A DNA stretch of 41,130 nucleotides. Source: a bacterium ADurb.Bin236. GTDB lineage: Bacteria > UBP15 > UBA6099. Positions 1-8,524 of this stretch are shown piece by piece. Under the pieces are notes generated by a model. It worked only from the letters and a program-made list of their open reading frames with translations, ran no database searches and was not told where the DNA came from. Each line of letters begins with the position of its first letter. Position 1 is the first letter of the stretch. The stretch covers positions 1 to 41,130 of the forward strand of contig MWCD01000034.1 of the NCBI GenBank assembly GCA_002069885.1. The letters are read 5' to 3'. Position numbers and translations under genes: made by a program.

Positions 1-2
1 CG

Positions 3-425
3 GTGGAGAGCGCGGAAATCGTGGCGGAGCCTCGCGGAATGAAAACCGCCGCGCTTGACTGGCTCAACGAGATAGACCACGGAGCTCTCGAAGGATTGAA
101 CAGAGCGGAGGCGGACGCGGCGCATCCCGGCTTGATGAACGTTTGGTTGGAGCGGCCGCACGAAGCGGTTTTTCCCGGCGGCGAGACGCTCGCGGACGTG
201 GAGCGGCGGGCGCTGGATGGATTGCTGGGGTTGATAAACTCCGCCGAGGGAAACGTCGCCCTCGTCACTCATCAAGTGATGAGCGGCGTCGCCCGGTGCG
301 CTTTTCTCGGACTGCCGCTGTCGTCGATGTGGGAAGACAAGCTTGTGAACGGAGACTGGTTCGAGTTCGCGCTCGACGAGGAAACGAAAACAAGGATCAT
401 GTCCCGGAGGCGACCGGGTTTTTAA
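3..425 (+). CDS. Histidine phosphatase family protein, 3' part
   Basis: This is the C-terminal portion of a phosphoglycerate-mutase-like histidine phosphatase; the gene runs off the left edge. The frame is open from the first bases, and the GTG at 3 is unlikely to be the true start because the N-terminal RHG motif with the phospho-accepting histidine is absent. What remains fits the family: an EIDHGALEGL segment matches the usual acidic-G-x-x-E-G block, and VTHQVMSGVARCAFLG carries the second catalytic histidine before a helix and a small-residue turn. Substrates in this family range from phosphosugars to alpha-ribazole phosphate and cannot be told from this fragment. purH follows 34 bases after the stop on the same strand, so the two may be cotranscribed. 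Confidence 0.8.
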   Translation: MESAEIVAEPRGMKTAALDWLNEIDHGALEGLNRAEADAAHPGLMNVWLERPHEAVFPGGETLADVERRALDGLLGLINSAEGNVALVTHQVMSGVARCAFLGLPLSSMWEDKLVNGDWFEFALDEETKTRIMSRRRPGF

Positions 426-459
426 TCAACGCCGTGGCGGGATGCCGCCGGAGGAAAAG

Positions 460-2028
460 ATGGGCACAATCTCTCGCGCTCTAATCAGTGTGTACGACAA
501 GACAGGCATTATTGAACTGGCCGCGCTTCTTGCGAAAAAAGGGGTGTCGGCTATATGCACGACCGGCACGCAGAAGTTGCTTGACAAGAACGGAATAAAG
601 ACGGCTGACATCGGCTCGGCGGGCGGAGCCGGAGACCTCTTCGCGGGCGCGATAAGGACGATGCACCCGGCGATACTCGCGTCGCTGATGGTCAAACCGG
701 GTGACGCGGCAGCTCTCGAACAATTGAAGAATATGGGCGGCGAGCCTATTAGCCTTCTGGTGGTCAATCCGCTTCCGATCGAGTCGCCGGAAAACGCCCC
801 GCGCGGCAAGGGAGCCAAAGCGTTCGATTCTATGGACATCGGCGCTCTGAATCTAATCAGGGCCGCGCTTCGCAACGCCGACAATGTCGTCATCCTGAGC
901 AACCCTGCGCAGTATGAGGGGTTTATGGCGGCTTTCGCAGACGGCAACGGCTCGATAACGGAGAGCCTGCGCAACAAACTGGCGCTTCAGGCCGCCGAAC
1001 TTCTGGCTGAATACGACATCGGCATCTATCAGCATTTCAACAACCTCGCCGGAGGCGGCGAATTCTTGGCTGACACGCTTTTCCTGAGATATAAGAAACA
1101 ACTGCCGCTCAAATACGGGGAAAACCCGCATCAGAAGGCGGCTTTCTTCCGAAGGCCGGAATTCGAAGGCGTCTCTCTGTGCGACCTCGAACAGATCAAC
1201 GGCCCCGAATTGTCATATAACAACCTGAACGACCTGAACACGGCGCTTGAAATAGCGCTCGAATTCGACCATGACATGGCGGTAATCGTCAAACATGGCA
1301 ACCCCGTGAGCGTCGCAATGGAGAAGGACGCGCACACTTCGTTCGTCAAGGCGAAGGAGTCGGACAGGATATCGTCGTTCGGCGCGGTGGTGGCGTTCAA
1401 CTGTCAAGTCGACAAGAAGACGGCAAAAGAGATAGAGACGGCGTACACCGAGGTTCTGATGGCGGTGAAGTTCACGGACGGGGCGCTGGATGTGCTGCGC
1501 TCGTCCAAGAAGACTGCCAACATGAAAATACTAAAGATAAACAGCAAAAAATGGGCGAAACCCGCCAAGACGATATGCGTCAAAAGCGTGCTCGGCGGCG
1601 TAATCGTTCAGGAGAACGACAACCTGCTGGTGCCCGAAGACGGACAGATAAAAATGGCGTCGAAGAGAAAACCTACACGCAAGCAGTTGGCGGATCTGGT
1701 GCTGGCGTGGAAGGTGTGCAAGTACGTAAGGTCGAACGCGATAGTGATAGTGAAAGACGGCAGGACGCTGGGGATAGGCGCGGGCCAGATGAGCAGACTG
1801 GACGCGATGAAGATAGCCATCGAGAAGGCCGGAGAGGAAGTAGTGGGGTCGGTTATGGCGTCGGACGCTTATTTCCCGTTCAGGAACGTGATAGACGAGG
1901 CGGCGCAGTCCGGGATATCGGCGATAATCCAGCCGGGCGGCGCGCGCAGGGACGACGAAATCGTTATGGCCTGCGACGAGCACAACGTGGCGCTGTGCCT
2001 GACCGGAATGAGGCATTTTAAGCATTGA
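460..2028 (+). CDS. purH: Bifunctional purine biosynthesis protein PurH with a divergent IMP cyclohydrolase domain
   Basis: PurH makes the last two steps of IMP synthesis: AICAR formyltransferase (C-terminal domain) and IMP cyclohydrolase (N-terminal MGS-like domain). The ATG at 460 is chosen over an upstream ATG at 442 because GGAGG at 450-454 sits five bases before it; this gives 522 residues, the normal length. The formyltransferase part is clear, with the catalytic Lys-His pair at about 278-279 (VKHGNP), and GSVMASDAYFPF and IIQPGGARRDDE near the end. The N-terminal domain starts as expected (ALISVYDKTG), but the KTLHP motif reads RTMHP (Arg66), NLYPFE reads NPLPIE (Leu where Tyr is expected, near 105) and the AAKNH lysine is Arg138. 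The catalytic Asp in MDIG (126) is kept. So formyltransferase activity is likely, cyclohydrolase activity doubtful. Confidence 0.93.
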   Translation: MGTISRALISVYDKTGIIELAALLAKKGVSAICTTGTQKLLDKNGIKTADIGSAGGAGDLFAGAIRTMHPAILASLMVKPGDAAALEQLKNMGGEPISLLVVNPLPIESPENAPRGKGAKAFDSMDIGALNLIRAALRNADNVVILSNPAQYEGFMAAFADGNGSITESLRNKLALQAAELLAEYDIGIYQHFNNLAGGGEFLADTLFLRYKKQLPLKYGENPHQKAAFFRRPEFEGVSLCDLEQINGPELSYNNLNDLNTALEIALEFDHDMAVIVKHGNPVSVAMEKDAHTSFVKAKESDRISSFGAVVAFNCQVDKKTAKEIETAYTEVLMAVKFTDGALDVLRSSKKTANMKILKINSKKWAKPAKTICVKSVLGGVIVQENDNLLVPEDGQIKMASKRKPTRKQLADLVLAWKVCKYVRSNAIVIVKDGRTLGIGAGQMSRLDAMKIAIEKAGEEVVGSVMASDAYFPFRNVIDEAAQSGISAIIQPGGARRDDEIVMACDEHNVALCLTGMRHFKH

Positions 2029-2386
2029 TTTTTGTTCAGGATGCCGCGATATCGAGAGATTTCAAGGAAAAAGCGCTTCGTGGCGGAAAACAAAGGGCTA
2101 TTCGACGGCGGAAACGGATAATTGTCAATTAAGCGTTTTTTTAGCCGGTAGAAGTTGACAATTATTTTTTTAAATGTAAAGATACTATGAACAGCGGCAT
2201 TGTATTGTATTTATTATTGGTGTGATGATGGAAGAAAGGAGGTGAAATCTCTGGAATCATCATCGCATCGAATGCAATAAGCAAGGAAAGGGACAGAAGG
2301 GAAACCGATGGCAAGGAAACGTGGAAACTTGTCTGGAAGGCGACCTGAAAGTTCCGAAAAACAGGAAATTTCCAGGGAGGTTGTAA
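2029..2386 (+). promoter_or_regulatory. Promoter region and long purine-rich leader of the SLH-porin gene
   Basis: This 358-base gap has no gene. A 9-bp inverted repeat, AATTGTCAA at 2120-2128 and TTGACAATT at 2155-2163, brackets the most AT-rich part. Its right arm contains a perfect -35 hexamer TTGACA (2155-2160), with GATACT at 2181-2186 a possible -10 at a long 20-base spacing. About 200 bases of purine-rich leader follow. It contains an isolated, near-perfect Shine-Dalgarno stretch AAAGGAGGTGA (2235-2245) with no long reading frame behind it, flanked by GATGATG (2224-2230) and CATCATC (2258-2264). The real ribosome site of the porin is GGGAGG at 2375-2380. Long structured leaders often stabilise mRNAs of abundant surface proteins; that role is inferred. 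Confidence 0.4.
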
Positions 2387-4051
2387 ATGAAGAAACTAGT
2401 ACTAGCAGCATTGGCATTAACACTCACGGTTGGAATCTCCGTGAAGTCGTATTCCGCGACGCTTGTGGACGTTCATAGCGGCCACTGGGCTGCGGACGCG
2501 GTGCAGAAGCTCGTCGACAGCGGCCTGATCGAAGGCTACCCCGACGGGACGTTCAAGGGGGACAGGCCCCTCACGAGGTACGAGTACGCCATGGTTATTG
2601 CCAGAATGATGGATATTCTGGACAAGACGTACTGCCTGAAGAGCGAATGCAAGGCAGCCCCTGCGGCTCCGGGAGCCCCTTCGGCTCCGGGAATCAGCCC
2701 GGCTCAGCTCGATGAGATTCGCGACATAGTGAAAAAGCTTGCCGCGGAATTCAAAGACGAACTGGCTGCCCTGAAAGTGAAAGTTGACGAGAACTCCAGC
2801 CGCATCGACAAGTTGGAGAAGAAAGTCGACAACGCTTTCCTTGGCAAACTGCAGGTCGGCGGAAGCGTCCGCCAGAGGATCGACGCTCCCGGCACGGATC
2901 TGGCTGACGCGACATTCGTGTCGACGTACAACAGCCTGTACGGGACGGCTATCGCCAACGGTGATCTGAACGCCGGATACGAAATGCTCGCCAACCTGAC
3001 GTTCGACGGCGAAGCCGGCAAGAACGTCACGTTCTCGTTGGGCCTTCAAAAGACACTGTTGAATCGCGCAACGATAGGCGAAAACTCAACAGCTCCGCAG
3101 GATGACGATCTAAAGCTCGTGCACGCTTTCGTAGATTTGAACTTCTCGAACGACGTGGCTGAACTTGATGTTCTCAAGTTGCGCTCAGGTTATCAGGACC
3201 TAGCGTTCGGCCCGTATGGGATGATGGTTGACACGACAGGCGCGGACTCGATGGCCGCAATGAAACTTGATGTGGCCAAGAGCGTTGTGGCCCTGACGGG
3301 ATTTGCCGGCGCGCTCGATATGGACCAGTTGGGCGTCGGGATGCCGGAAGGCCTCGGCGGAGGAGAAAGAGACCTCTACGCCGCCGCCCGCCTCGGACTC
3401 GACCTGCCGTTCGTCGACCTCGGCGTCAACTACCTCGCCTCCGGCTTCGACAAAGAGAAGGCGTGGGGCGTGGATATGGTCGCTCCGCTCCTGAAGGACT
3501 CGATGTTCCTGAAGGAACTGCGCGGCGAGTACATGAAGGTTGTGGACCTGACCACGGGCGCCAGCCCGGCGGCCGGGGACACGGATTACAGCTTCGTGGT
3601 CGGCCTCGACCTTTACAAGAGCAAAAAGGCCGGCATCAGCGTCACATACGGGGACATCCCCGCCGTGACAGGTCTCACGAGCGCTGTCTCCAACCCGTTC
3701 ACCGAGTATGACACCGTCTGCCCGAGAGGGCTTGACGTTTCGGCCGCCAACTGCATTTCCTACAACTCCGGCAACCTGATTCTTCCCGCCGGTTTTGAAG
3801 GCTTCGGCGTCGAAGGCACATACACGGTTCTAGGCGATGTTGAACTCGGCGGAAAGGCCGTCATGGGCAACTATGCCGGCGGAGCCCTCGGAGCCATCGA
3901 TCTCGACGGCAAGAAGTATCCGGGCTTCGGCGCTGTTTCCGTGACAAAGCCGATCAACAAAGACTCGCAGTTCAAAGTCGAGTACATGCAGCAGGGAGCT
4001 TCCGACTATATCCTCAATCGCGTCAGAGGCGAGCTGCTCATCAACTTCTAA
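2387..4051 (+). CDS. SLH-domain outer-membrane porin
   Basis: This exported protein has 554 residues. A signal peptide is cut near SYSA (about residue 24). One S-layer-homology domain follows (25-75, with HWAADAVQKL, GYPDGTF and the TRYEYA block). SLH domains bind secondary cell-wall polymers or peptidoglycan, so it should tether the outer membrane to the wall. A linker rich in Ala, Pro and Gly (89-104) and a predicted coiled coil (105-150) lead to a beta-barrel rich in alternating hydrophobic strands, ending in Asn-Phe, the usual barrel-assembly signal. Two cysteines at 83 and 88 sit between SLH and linker. The ATG at 2387 has GGGAGG six bases upstream. The gene stands alone, with a long leader and a strong terminator, as expected for a highly expressed major surface protein. 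Pore activity is inferred from architecture. Confidence 0.9.
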   Translation: MKKLVLAALALTLTVGISVKSYSATLVDVHSGHWAADAVQKLVDSGLIEGYPDGTFKGDRPLTRYEYAMVIARMMDILDKTYCLKSECKAAPAAPGAPSAPGISPAQLDEIRDIVKKLAAEFKDELAALKVKVDENSSRIDKLEKKVDNAFLGKLQVGGSVRQRIDAPGTDLADATFVSTYNSLYGTAIANGDLNAGYEMLANLTFDGEAGKNVTFSLGLQKTLLNRATIGENSTAPQDDDLKLVHAFVDLNFSNDVAELDVLKLRSGYQDLAFGPYGMMVDTTGADSMAAMKLDVAKSVVALTGFAGALDMDQLGVGMPEGLGGGERDLYAAARLGLDLPFVDLGVNYLASGFDKEKAWGVDMVAPLLKDSMFLKELRGEYMKVVDLTTGASPAAGDTDYSFVVGLDLYKSKKAGISVTYGDIPAVTGLTSAVSNPFTEYDTVCPRGLDVSAANCISYNSGNLILPAGFEGFGVEGTYTVLGDVELGGKAVMGNYAGGALGAIDLDGKKYPGFGAVSVTKPINKDSQFKVEYMQQGASDYILNRVRGELLINF

Positions 4052-4073
4052 TTTTTTCACTCTGTGACACCTA

Positions 4074-4109
4074 CCCCCGGAGGACAGATGTTCTCCGGGG
4101 GTTTTTTTT
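4074..4109 (+). terminator. Rho-independent terminator of the SLH-porin gene
   Basis: A perfect 9-bp stem, CCCCCGGAG (4074-4082) with CTCCGGGGG (4093-4101), has a 10-base loop and is followed by eight T residues (4102-4109). It lies 23 bases after the porin stop codon and isolates that gene from the downstream operon. Confidence 0.95.
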
Positions 4110-4161
4110 CATCCGGTTTCATTCTAAAATCAGGCGTGCGCCCTGAAACGGAGAGACAACA

Positions 4162-5631
4162 GTGAACAAAGCATCCGACAAAGAAAAACGCGCCGGGAGA
4201 GCCGCGCGGATATGCTCATTGGCGCTTATTGCGACGGCGCTTGCCGTGTCAGGCGTCCCGACGGCGGCTCAGGAAAAAGCGATCGCCGAGCGCCTGCTCA
4301 ACATATCGGCGGACAACTTCGAGGGCGACGCCGAACAGGGCGCAATGTCGCTTCGCGGCAACGTGAAGATCGAGTACGGTGGGATGTTGATGGAATCCGG
4401 CGCGATGGAACTGGACAACGAGACTGGCGAGGTCTCCGCCGAAGGAGACATCTCGGTTACGCGGGAAGGGCTGGAGTTCAAAGGATGCGGATTCAAATAC
4501 AACTACAAGACGGGGGAAGGCTCGCTGAAGGCGGCGTCCGCTCGTATGGAGGGCATGTATTTTTTCAGCGGAAACGTGGCTATCGCCAATGAAAGCGTGG
4601 CGATGAGCGACGTGTCCGCGTCCACCTGCCCTCTGGACGCGAGCGATTATACCATAAAGGCGAAGAGGGTGGAGCTTTCGCAGGACGGGCGGGCGAAGTT
4701 CAACAAAATATCGTTTCATTTCAAAGACAGGCGGGTGATGAGCTGGCCGTCGTACACGATGAGGCCGGGAGGCCGCAGGGACGCGGGCGCGGGTTCGGGC
4801 GTTCAGTACGGCAGTTGGATTTTCTCTCCGCCTTCTCTCGGATACTCGGATGTCGGGGGCGCGGAAATCAGGTCCGGAGTGGCTCGCGCGCGCGCTAAAG
4901 GCGACACGGTGGGCCTTTACACCAACTATTATTTCAGGGAAGGGTTTTTCACAGAGGCAAGATGGCAAAAGCCGATAGGGGACTTTAACGCGACCCTGCG
5001 CTTCGGCAAACAATTTAAAGAAAACAGAGGATATTTCAAATATTATAGTCCTGAGACGGTGTGGAACTCGCCGACGGCGGAGTTGAAGATGCCGCAGAAG
5101 GCGTATCGCGGGGCGCGGTTGCTGGTGGACGGCGGCTTGGAGGCGGGCATGCTCAAGGAAGACCATCTCGACAAGGCCCAAGGCCGAGCGCACGCGAACG
5201 TCAACGCCAAATATATCCTCAACCCCAAGAAAAAGATTCAGCACGCTTTAATCTCGGACTTGAGGCTGGGGCTTTATAAAGGATGGGAGAGATACCGCGT
5301 GATAGGCTCCGGGCTAGAGACGTCATTCGCGTTCGGAGAGAGGCGGAACTTAAGGGTTCAATATCTGATGTTCAACCATAACGGAGACACGCCGTTCGAC
5401 ACCGACAGGGTGAACACGAACAACAAGCTTTTCGTGTACGCGGACCACAAGATAAGCAAGAGGACGAGCTTGATGGTCGACATGCAGTACGACGACGATC
5501 TGAAAAAGTTCGACGAGGTCGTGCTGGGAGGATTCAGGCAGTACAAGTGCGTCGAGTTTGAACTGGCGTGGCGAGCGAAGAGAAAAATGATAAACATGAG
5601 CATGAGCATAAGAGGGCCGGAGGGCAGATGA
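4162..5631 (+). CDS. LptD/OstA-like outer-membrane protein, short form
   Basis: The 489-residue protein begins with a basic stretch and a signal peptide (to about 37), followed by an OstA/LptA-type beta-jellyroll (about 45-190) with the repeating pattern ISADNFEGD, LRGNVKIEYGG, MELDNETGEVSAEGD. Next comes the LptD-type junction: STCPLDASDYTIKAKRVEL, then a GYSDVGG segment that matches the start of the LptD barrel. LptD inserts lipopolysaccharide into the outer leaflet. This one is much shorter than classical LptD (about 780 residues), so the barrel from about 210 onward should have fewer strands. The GTG start at 4162 has GGAGAG at 4150-4155. Its TGA overlaps the next ATG, making it the first gene of a five-gene coupled operon. 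It may be a dedicated paralogue for another glycolipid rather than the housekeeping LptD. Confidence 0.8.
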   Translation: MNKASDKEKRAGRAARICSLALIATALAVSGVPTAAQEKAIAERLLNISADNFEGDAEQGAMSLRGNVKIEYGGMLMESGAMELDNETGEVSAEGDISVTREGLEFKGCGFKYNYKTGEGSLKAASARMEGMYFFSGNVAIANESVAMSDVSASTCPLDASDYTIKAKRVELSQDGRAKFNKISFHFKDRRVMSWPSYTMRPGGRRDAGAGSGVQYGSWIFSPPSLGYSDVGGAEIRSGVARARAKGDTVGLYTNYYFREGFFTEARWQKPIGDFNATLRFGKQFKENRGYFKYYSPETVWNSPTAELKMPQKAYRGARLLVDGGLEAGMLKEDHLDKAQGRAHANVNAKYILNPKKKIQHALISDLRLGLYKGWERYRVIGSGLETSFAFGERRNLRVQYLMFNHNGDTPFDTDRVNTNNKLFVYADHKISKRTSLMVDMQYDDDLKKFDEVVLGGFRQYKCVEFELAWRAKRKMINMSMSIRGPEGR

Positions 5632-6326
5632 TTCTGAAGGCTGCTAAGGCGTTGACGGTTGCGGTTCTGGCGGCTGCGGTTCTGGCGGCGTCGGCGCCCA
5701 GCGCGTCGGCGACCGCTCGCAATATGACGGAAAGCAACAAGATGGCGCTCGCGCGGCGGACGCGCGAGGTCCAGCGCGCCGAGCTTTTTAGAGTGAGCCG
5801 GGGCAGAATGCGTCCCAACCCGGTCGTGTTTTCCCGGCATGGGATTTATCAGCACGTTCTGCAGAATCACGACCTGATAATAAGAGAGCACACGGATTAT
5901 TTCGGCAACGCGATGGCGAGGATGGGGAAGTTTTACGCGGAGAGAGGGCCGGAGGCTCGGCGGGCGGGCGGCTCCGCGTCCATGGAATCTCGCATGAAGG
6001 AGTTGCTGAGGATTTACGATCTGGAGCCTGCGCTTGAGAAATGTGAGACGCTGTATGAGATATGGCAGGCTGTGGAGGAGTCAAGGGGCGCGATGGAGGC
6101 GCTGCCCGCGAGGGCGGCGATGGCGGCGAACGCGGCTATCTGGGCTTCCGAGGCGTTCGGCGGCGACCCGCCTGAGAGCGTGTCTGCCAAGCTGGAAGAG
6201 CTTGCGGGCCGATGGCCGCCCGCGCGCGATGTTTTCGAGATTGAAAAAAATCTAAAAGAGTTGGCGGAAGCGTATGCGGAGCTTTTCGCAGGGATAGCGG
6301 CGGAGCGCGGGGAGGGCGGGAGATGA
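5628..6326 (+). CDS. Secreted helical protein of unknown function
   Basis: No family is recognised. The start is placed at ATG 5628, overlapping the upstream stop as ATGA, because GGAGGG (5619-5624) precedes it and the product then begins with a clean signal peptide (MILKAAKALTVAV to ASA, about residues 1-28); a longer reading frame upstream would bury this. The mature part of about 200 residues is rich in Ala, Glu and Arg and looks helical, with an aromatic/His segment in its first third (NPVVFSRHGIYQHVLQNHD) and amphipathic helices later. It is likely periplasmic. Its stop overlaps the next start (ATGA at 6323). Position between an LptD-like protein and another exported protein suggests a periplasmic partner; this is inference from order only. 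Confidence 0.75.
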   Translation: MILKAAKALTVAVLAAAVLAASAPSASATARNMTESNKMALARRTREVQRAELFRVSRGRMRPNPVVFSRHGIYQHVLQNHDLIIREHTDYFGNAMARMGKFYAERGPEARRAGGSASMESRMKELLRIYDLEPALEKCETLYEIWQAVEESRGAMEALPARAAMAANAAIWASEAFGGDPPESVSAKLEELAGRWPPARDVFEIEKNLKELAEAYAELFAGIAAERGEGGR

Positions 6327-6886
6327 GGAAGGCGCTCGCGTTTTTTGTTGTCGCGGCGGCGTTGTGCCTGTCCGCGCTAGCCGAGACTCCCGCGCCGGAA
6401 AAGGCCACTATAGAGTTTGACGACCGGGCGGTGGTAGTGTCGGCAGACCGAGCGCTACTGGAAAAGATAAGCCGGTGGGCGGCGGAACTGGAGCCTGACG
6501 CGGCGCGTGGCCGGGTCGAGGATCTGATACGGGCCGAGTTCGGGGACGGGGTCGATGTGGAAGTATTCGAGACGGGCCGGGCGGCGGATGCTGTCGGCGT
6601 GAAGACGATTAGAACCACGTTGAGGGCGGGCGCGATGGACGGGCTGATACCTCCCCTTGAGGGGCTTTCGGCGGAACGTGCAAAGTCCGTACTGGGCATG
6701 TTCGGGTTCACGTCGGTGACAGTCGAAGAGTTCGAATCTCTGACGGAGCAGGGCAGGATAAGGCTGCTGGCCGGAGCGCGTAGCGGCCGGGTGGCGGTCA
6801 TCCACGGGGCGGACGCGTTCGACGCGGTAGTCATCCATCTCATGCGGGAGGCTGACGGGGAGAAAGCCGGCAAAGTTGTCGAATAG
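6323..6886 (+). CDS. Small secreted protein of unknown function
   Basis: A 187-residue protein starts at the ATG of an ATGA overlap. It has a signal peptide (MRKALAFFVVAAALCLSALA, cut near residue 20) and a mature part of mixed alpha/beta character without transmembrane segments or cysteines. Short beta-strand-like stretches (KATIEFDDRAVVVSA, GRVAVIHG) alternate with acidic helices. No enzyme motif or known domain was recognised. The coupling to both neighbours and the shared export signal make a periplasmic component of the same assembly plausible. Confidence 0.72.
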   Translation: MRKALAFFVVAAALCLSALAETPAPEKATIEFDDRAVVVSADRALLEKISRWAAELEPDAARGRVEDLIRAEFGDGVDVEVFETGRAADAVGVKTIRTTLRAGAMDGLIPPLEGLSAERAKSVLGMFGFTSVTVEEFESLTEQGRIRLLAGARSGRVAVIHGADAFDAVVIHLMREADGEKAGKVVE

Positions 6887-6892
6887 ATAAAC

Positions 6893-8524
6893 ATGAAAAA
6901 AACAATATTGGCATTGAAGGCCTTCGCGGCGCTCGCCGCCGTTCTGGCGTGTCTGGCGTGCGCGCCGCGCGCGTTCGCCGACGGCGAGCCTGAACTTGAC
7001 GTGTTCGTGGCGATGGCGACTACGGAACAATTGGAGGCCGGGTTCGTGATCGAGGCGGGCGGGATGCCAGTCTATGTGAAGGCCGAACGGAAGCCGCCCT
7101 CGTGGGAATCCCTTGTCGTGCCTGTGCCCGGCGGCGGGCAGAAACTGAAAGTGGTTCAGGTCCCGCCGAGAGCGGCGACCGGTGAAGAGAGGGAGGAGGC
7201 GCGAGCGATTATCCTTCCTATCCTCATTGAGGACAAGGCCCTCGCGCGAGGCGTCACTCTCCATCTGACAACTCCCGAAGGCGGCTCGGCTTCGATACCC
7301 ATCCCGCCGAGAAAGGTTTTTATTTCCATTCCTTTTATCATTCCCGTCACCGAGGCTGTGCATCCTGATTTCGGCGACAGGGACAGGAACATCATCCTTC
7401 AGATAGTTCCGAAGATAACCAAGAAGGCTCAGGTGGACGTGGACAACACCGCCGCAGATGGGATAGTGGCGGACATCAAGTACGAGGGAATAGCGTACCT
7501 GAAGCTCAAAGACATTCTCAACCGCACCAACAGGCGGGACATGGACGGCACGTTCTTTGTCGGCAAGGAGCGCGACAACAGGTGGACTTTCATCACGGAG
7601 AACCTTTTCGAGAGGTTCGACGAAAGGAACGTGGGGGTGCAGAAAAACCAGATCATCGGCTCGGGATTGAAGAGCTTGTGGCGCGTGGACCAACTGAACA
7701 ATATGAACAAAACGAAATATGGCGCGAACATCAGGCGGGAGGGCCGTTTCGGGTACGCGCAGATCGGCAACGTGGACAGGAAGGTGAAGGACAGGGCTCA
7801 CTTCGAGATGGGATACGGGGACGAGCGACTGATGCTGGTTGGCAGGCTGGAGGGGCTTGAGGTGGTGAATCCTTCCTCGCGGCTGGGCGTGGCGATGAAG
7901 GTTGAGAAAGAGGGGTTCCAGTTGAGGACAAGCGGGGGGGACGACCGCAGGTTTTTCGAGGGAAGGTTCGGCACGCTCAAGGTGCAGGACTTCGACGACG
8001 AAGGGGAGATAGACGATTATTTTAATTTTGACTTCACATACACTACGGCGCTCGGCGGGGACGCGAAGAGATGGCGTCCGCGCAAGAAATGGCTTGTGTC
8101 CGGAGACGCCTCGATGAGGTTCTGGGGGCGTGGCAGTTCCTCTTGGCTCGAAGGGGAGTTCAGAGTGGACGCCACCTACAAAAGGGACTGGGCGGCAATT
8201 TTGCGGTTCAACAACGACTTTGCCCGCATAACGGGCCGCGCGGAGAATCCCCTCTGGGAATCTCTCTTTATTTCTTTCATGCGCAACAGAGACTATTTCA
8301 ACCGCGACGACAGGCTGGCCAAGTTCGGACTAGACTCGATTTTCGTGGATCTGGATTACTCGCGGCAGGGAAAAGGGGCAAATTACGGCAGGCGCATCAG
8401 ATACGGATTTTCAAGAAACGTAATCATATACAAATACGATTTTCCGATGGAGTTTTATTTCGAGACGGTGAAGAGCCGGGTGTACAGGCCGGGCGCGGGC
8501 ATAAGCATAAGGAGGTATCTGTGA
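6893..8524 (+). CDS. Predicted outer-membrane beta-barrel protein
   Basis: The 543-residue exported protein has a signal peptide ending near AFA (about 29); a cysteine in the signal region lacks a convincing lipobox. Residues 30-170 look like beta-rich soluble domains (proline-rich stretches, EGGSASIPIPPRKVF). From about 190 to the end the sequence has amphipathic strand patterns with many aromatic and charged residues (YGANIRREGRFGYAQIG, HFEMGYGDERLMLVGRLEG, EGEFRVDATYKRDWAAILRF), typical of a barrel, although it ends in Arg-Arg-Tyr-Leu rather than Phe. No named family was recognised. The last part faintly recalls the translocation-assembly style seen in LptD-like barrels, but this was not established. 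Its stop overlaps the next GTG (GTGA at 8521). Confidence 0.72.
   Translation: MKKTILALKAFAALAAVLACLACAPRAFADGEPELDVFVAMATTEQLEAGFVIEAGGMPVYVKAERKPPSWESLVVPVPGGGQKLKVVQVPPRAATGEEREEARAIILPILIEDKALARGVTLHLTTPEGGSASIPIPPRKVFISIPFIIPVTEAVHPDFGDRDRNIILQIVPKITKKAQVDVDNTAADGIVADIKYEGIAYLKLKDILNRTNRRDMDGTFFVGKERDNRWTFITENLFERFDERNVGVQKNQIIGSGLKSLWRVDQLNNMNKTKYGANIRREGRFGYAQIGNVDRKVKDRAHFEMGYGDERLMLVGRLEGLEVVNPSSRLGVAMKVEKEGFQLRTSGGDDRRFFEGRFGTLKVQDFDDEGEIDDYFNFDFTYTTALGGDAKRWRPRKKWLVSGDASMRFWGRGSSSWLEGEFRVDATYKRDWAAILRFNNDFARITGRAENPLWESLFISFMRNRDYFNRDDRLAKFGLDSIFVDLDYSRQGKGANYGRRIRYGFSRNVIIYKYDFPMEFYFETVKSRVYRPGAGISIRRYL

Noticed and set aside
4249-5244. Minus-strand open frame of 331 codons opposite the LptD-like gene
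   Set aside because: It is a shadow with Arg/His-rich composition and no ribosome site, while the plus strand encodes recognisable OstA/LptD motifs.
8071-8520. Upstream extension of the ILEI-domain gene
   Set aside because: It overlaps the preceding barrel gene for 450 bases; the GTG at 8521 has a strong ribosome site and gives a signal peptide.
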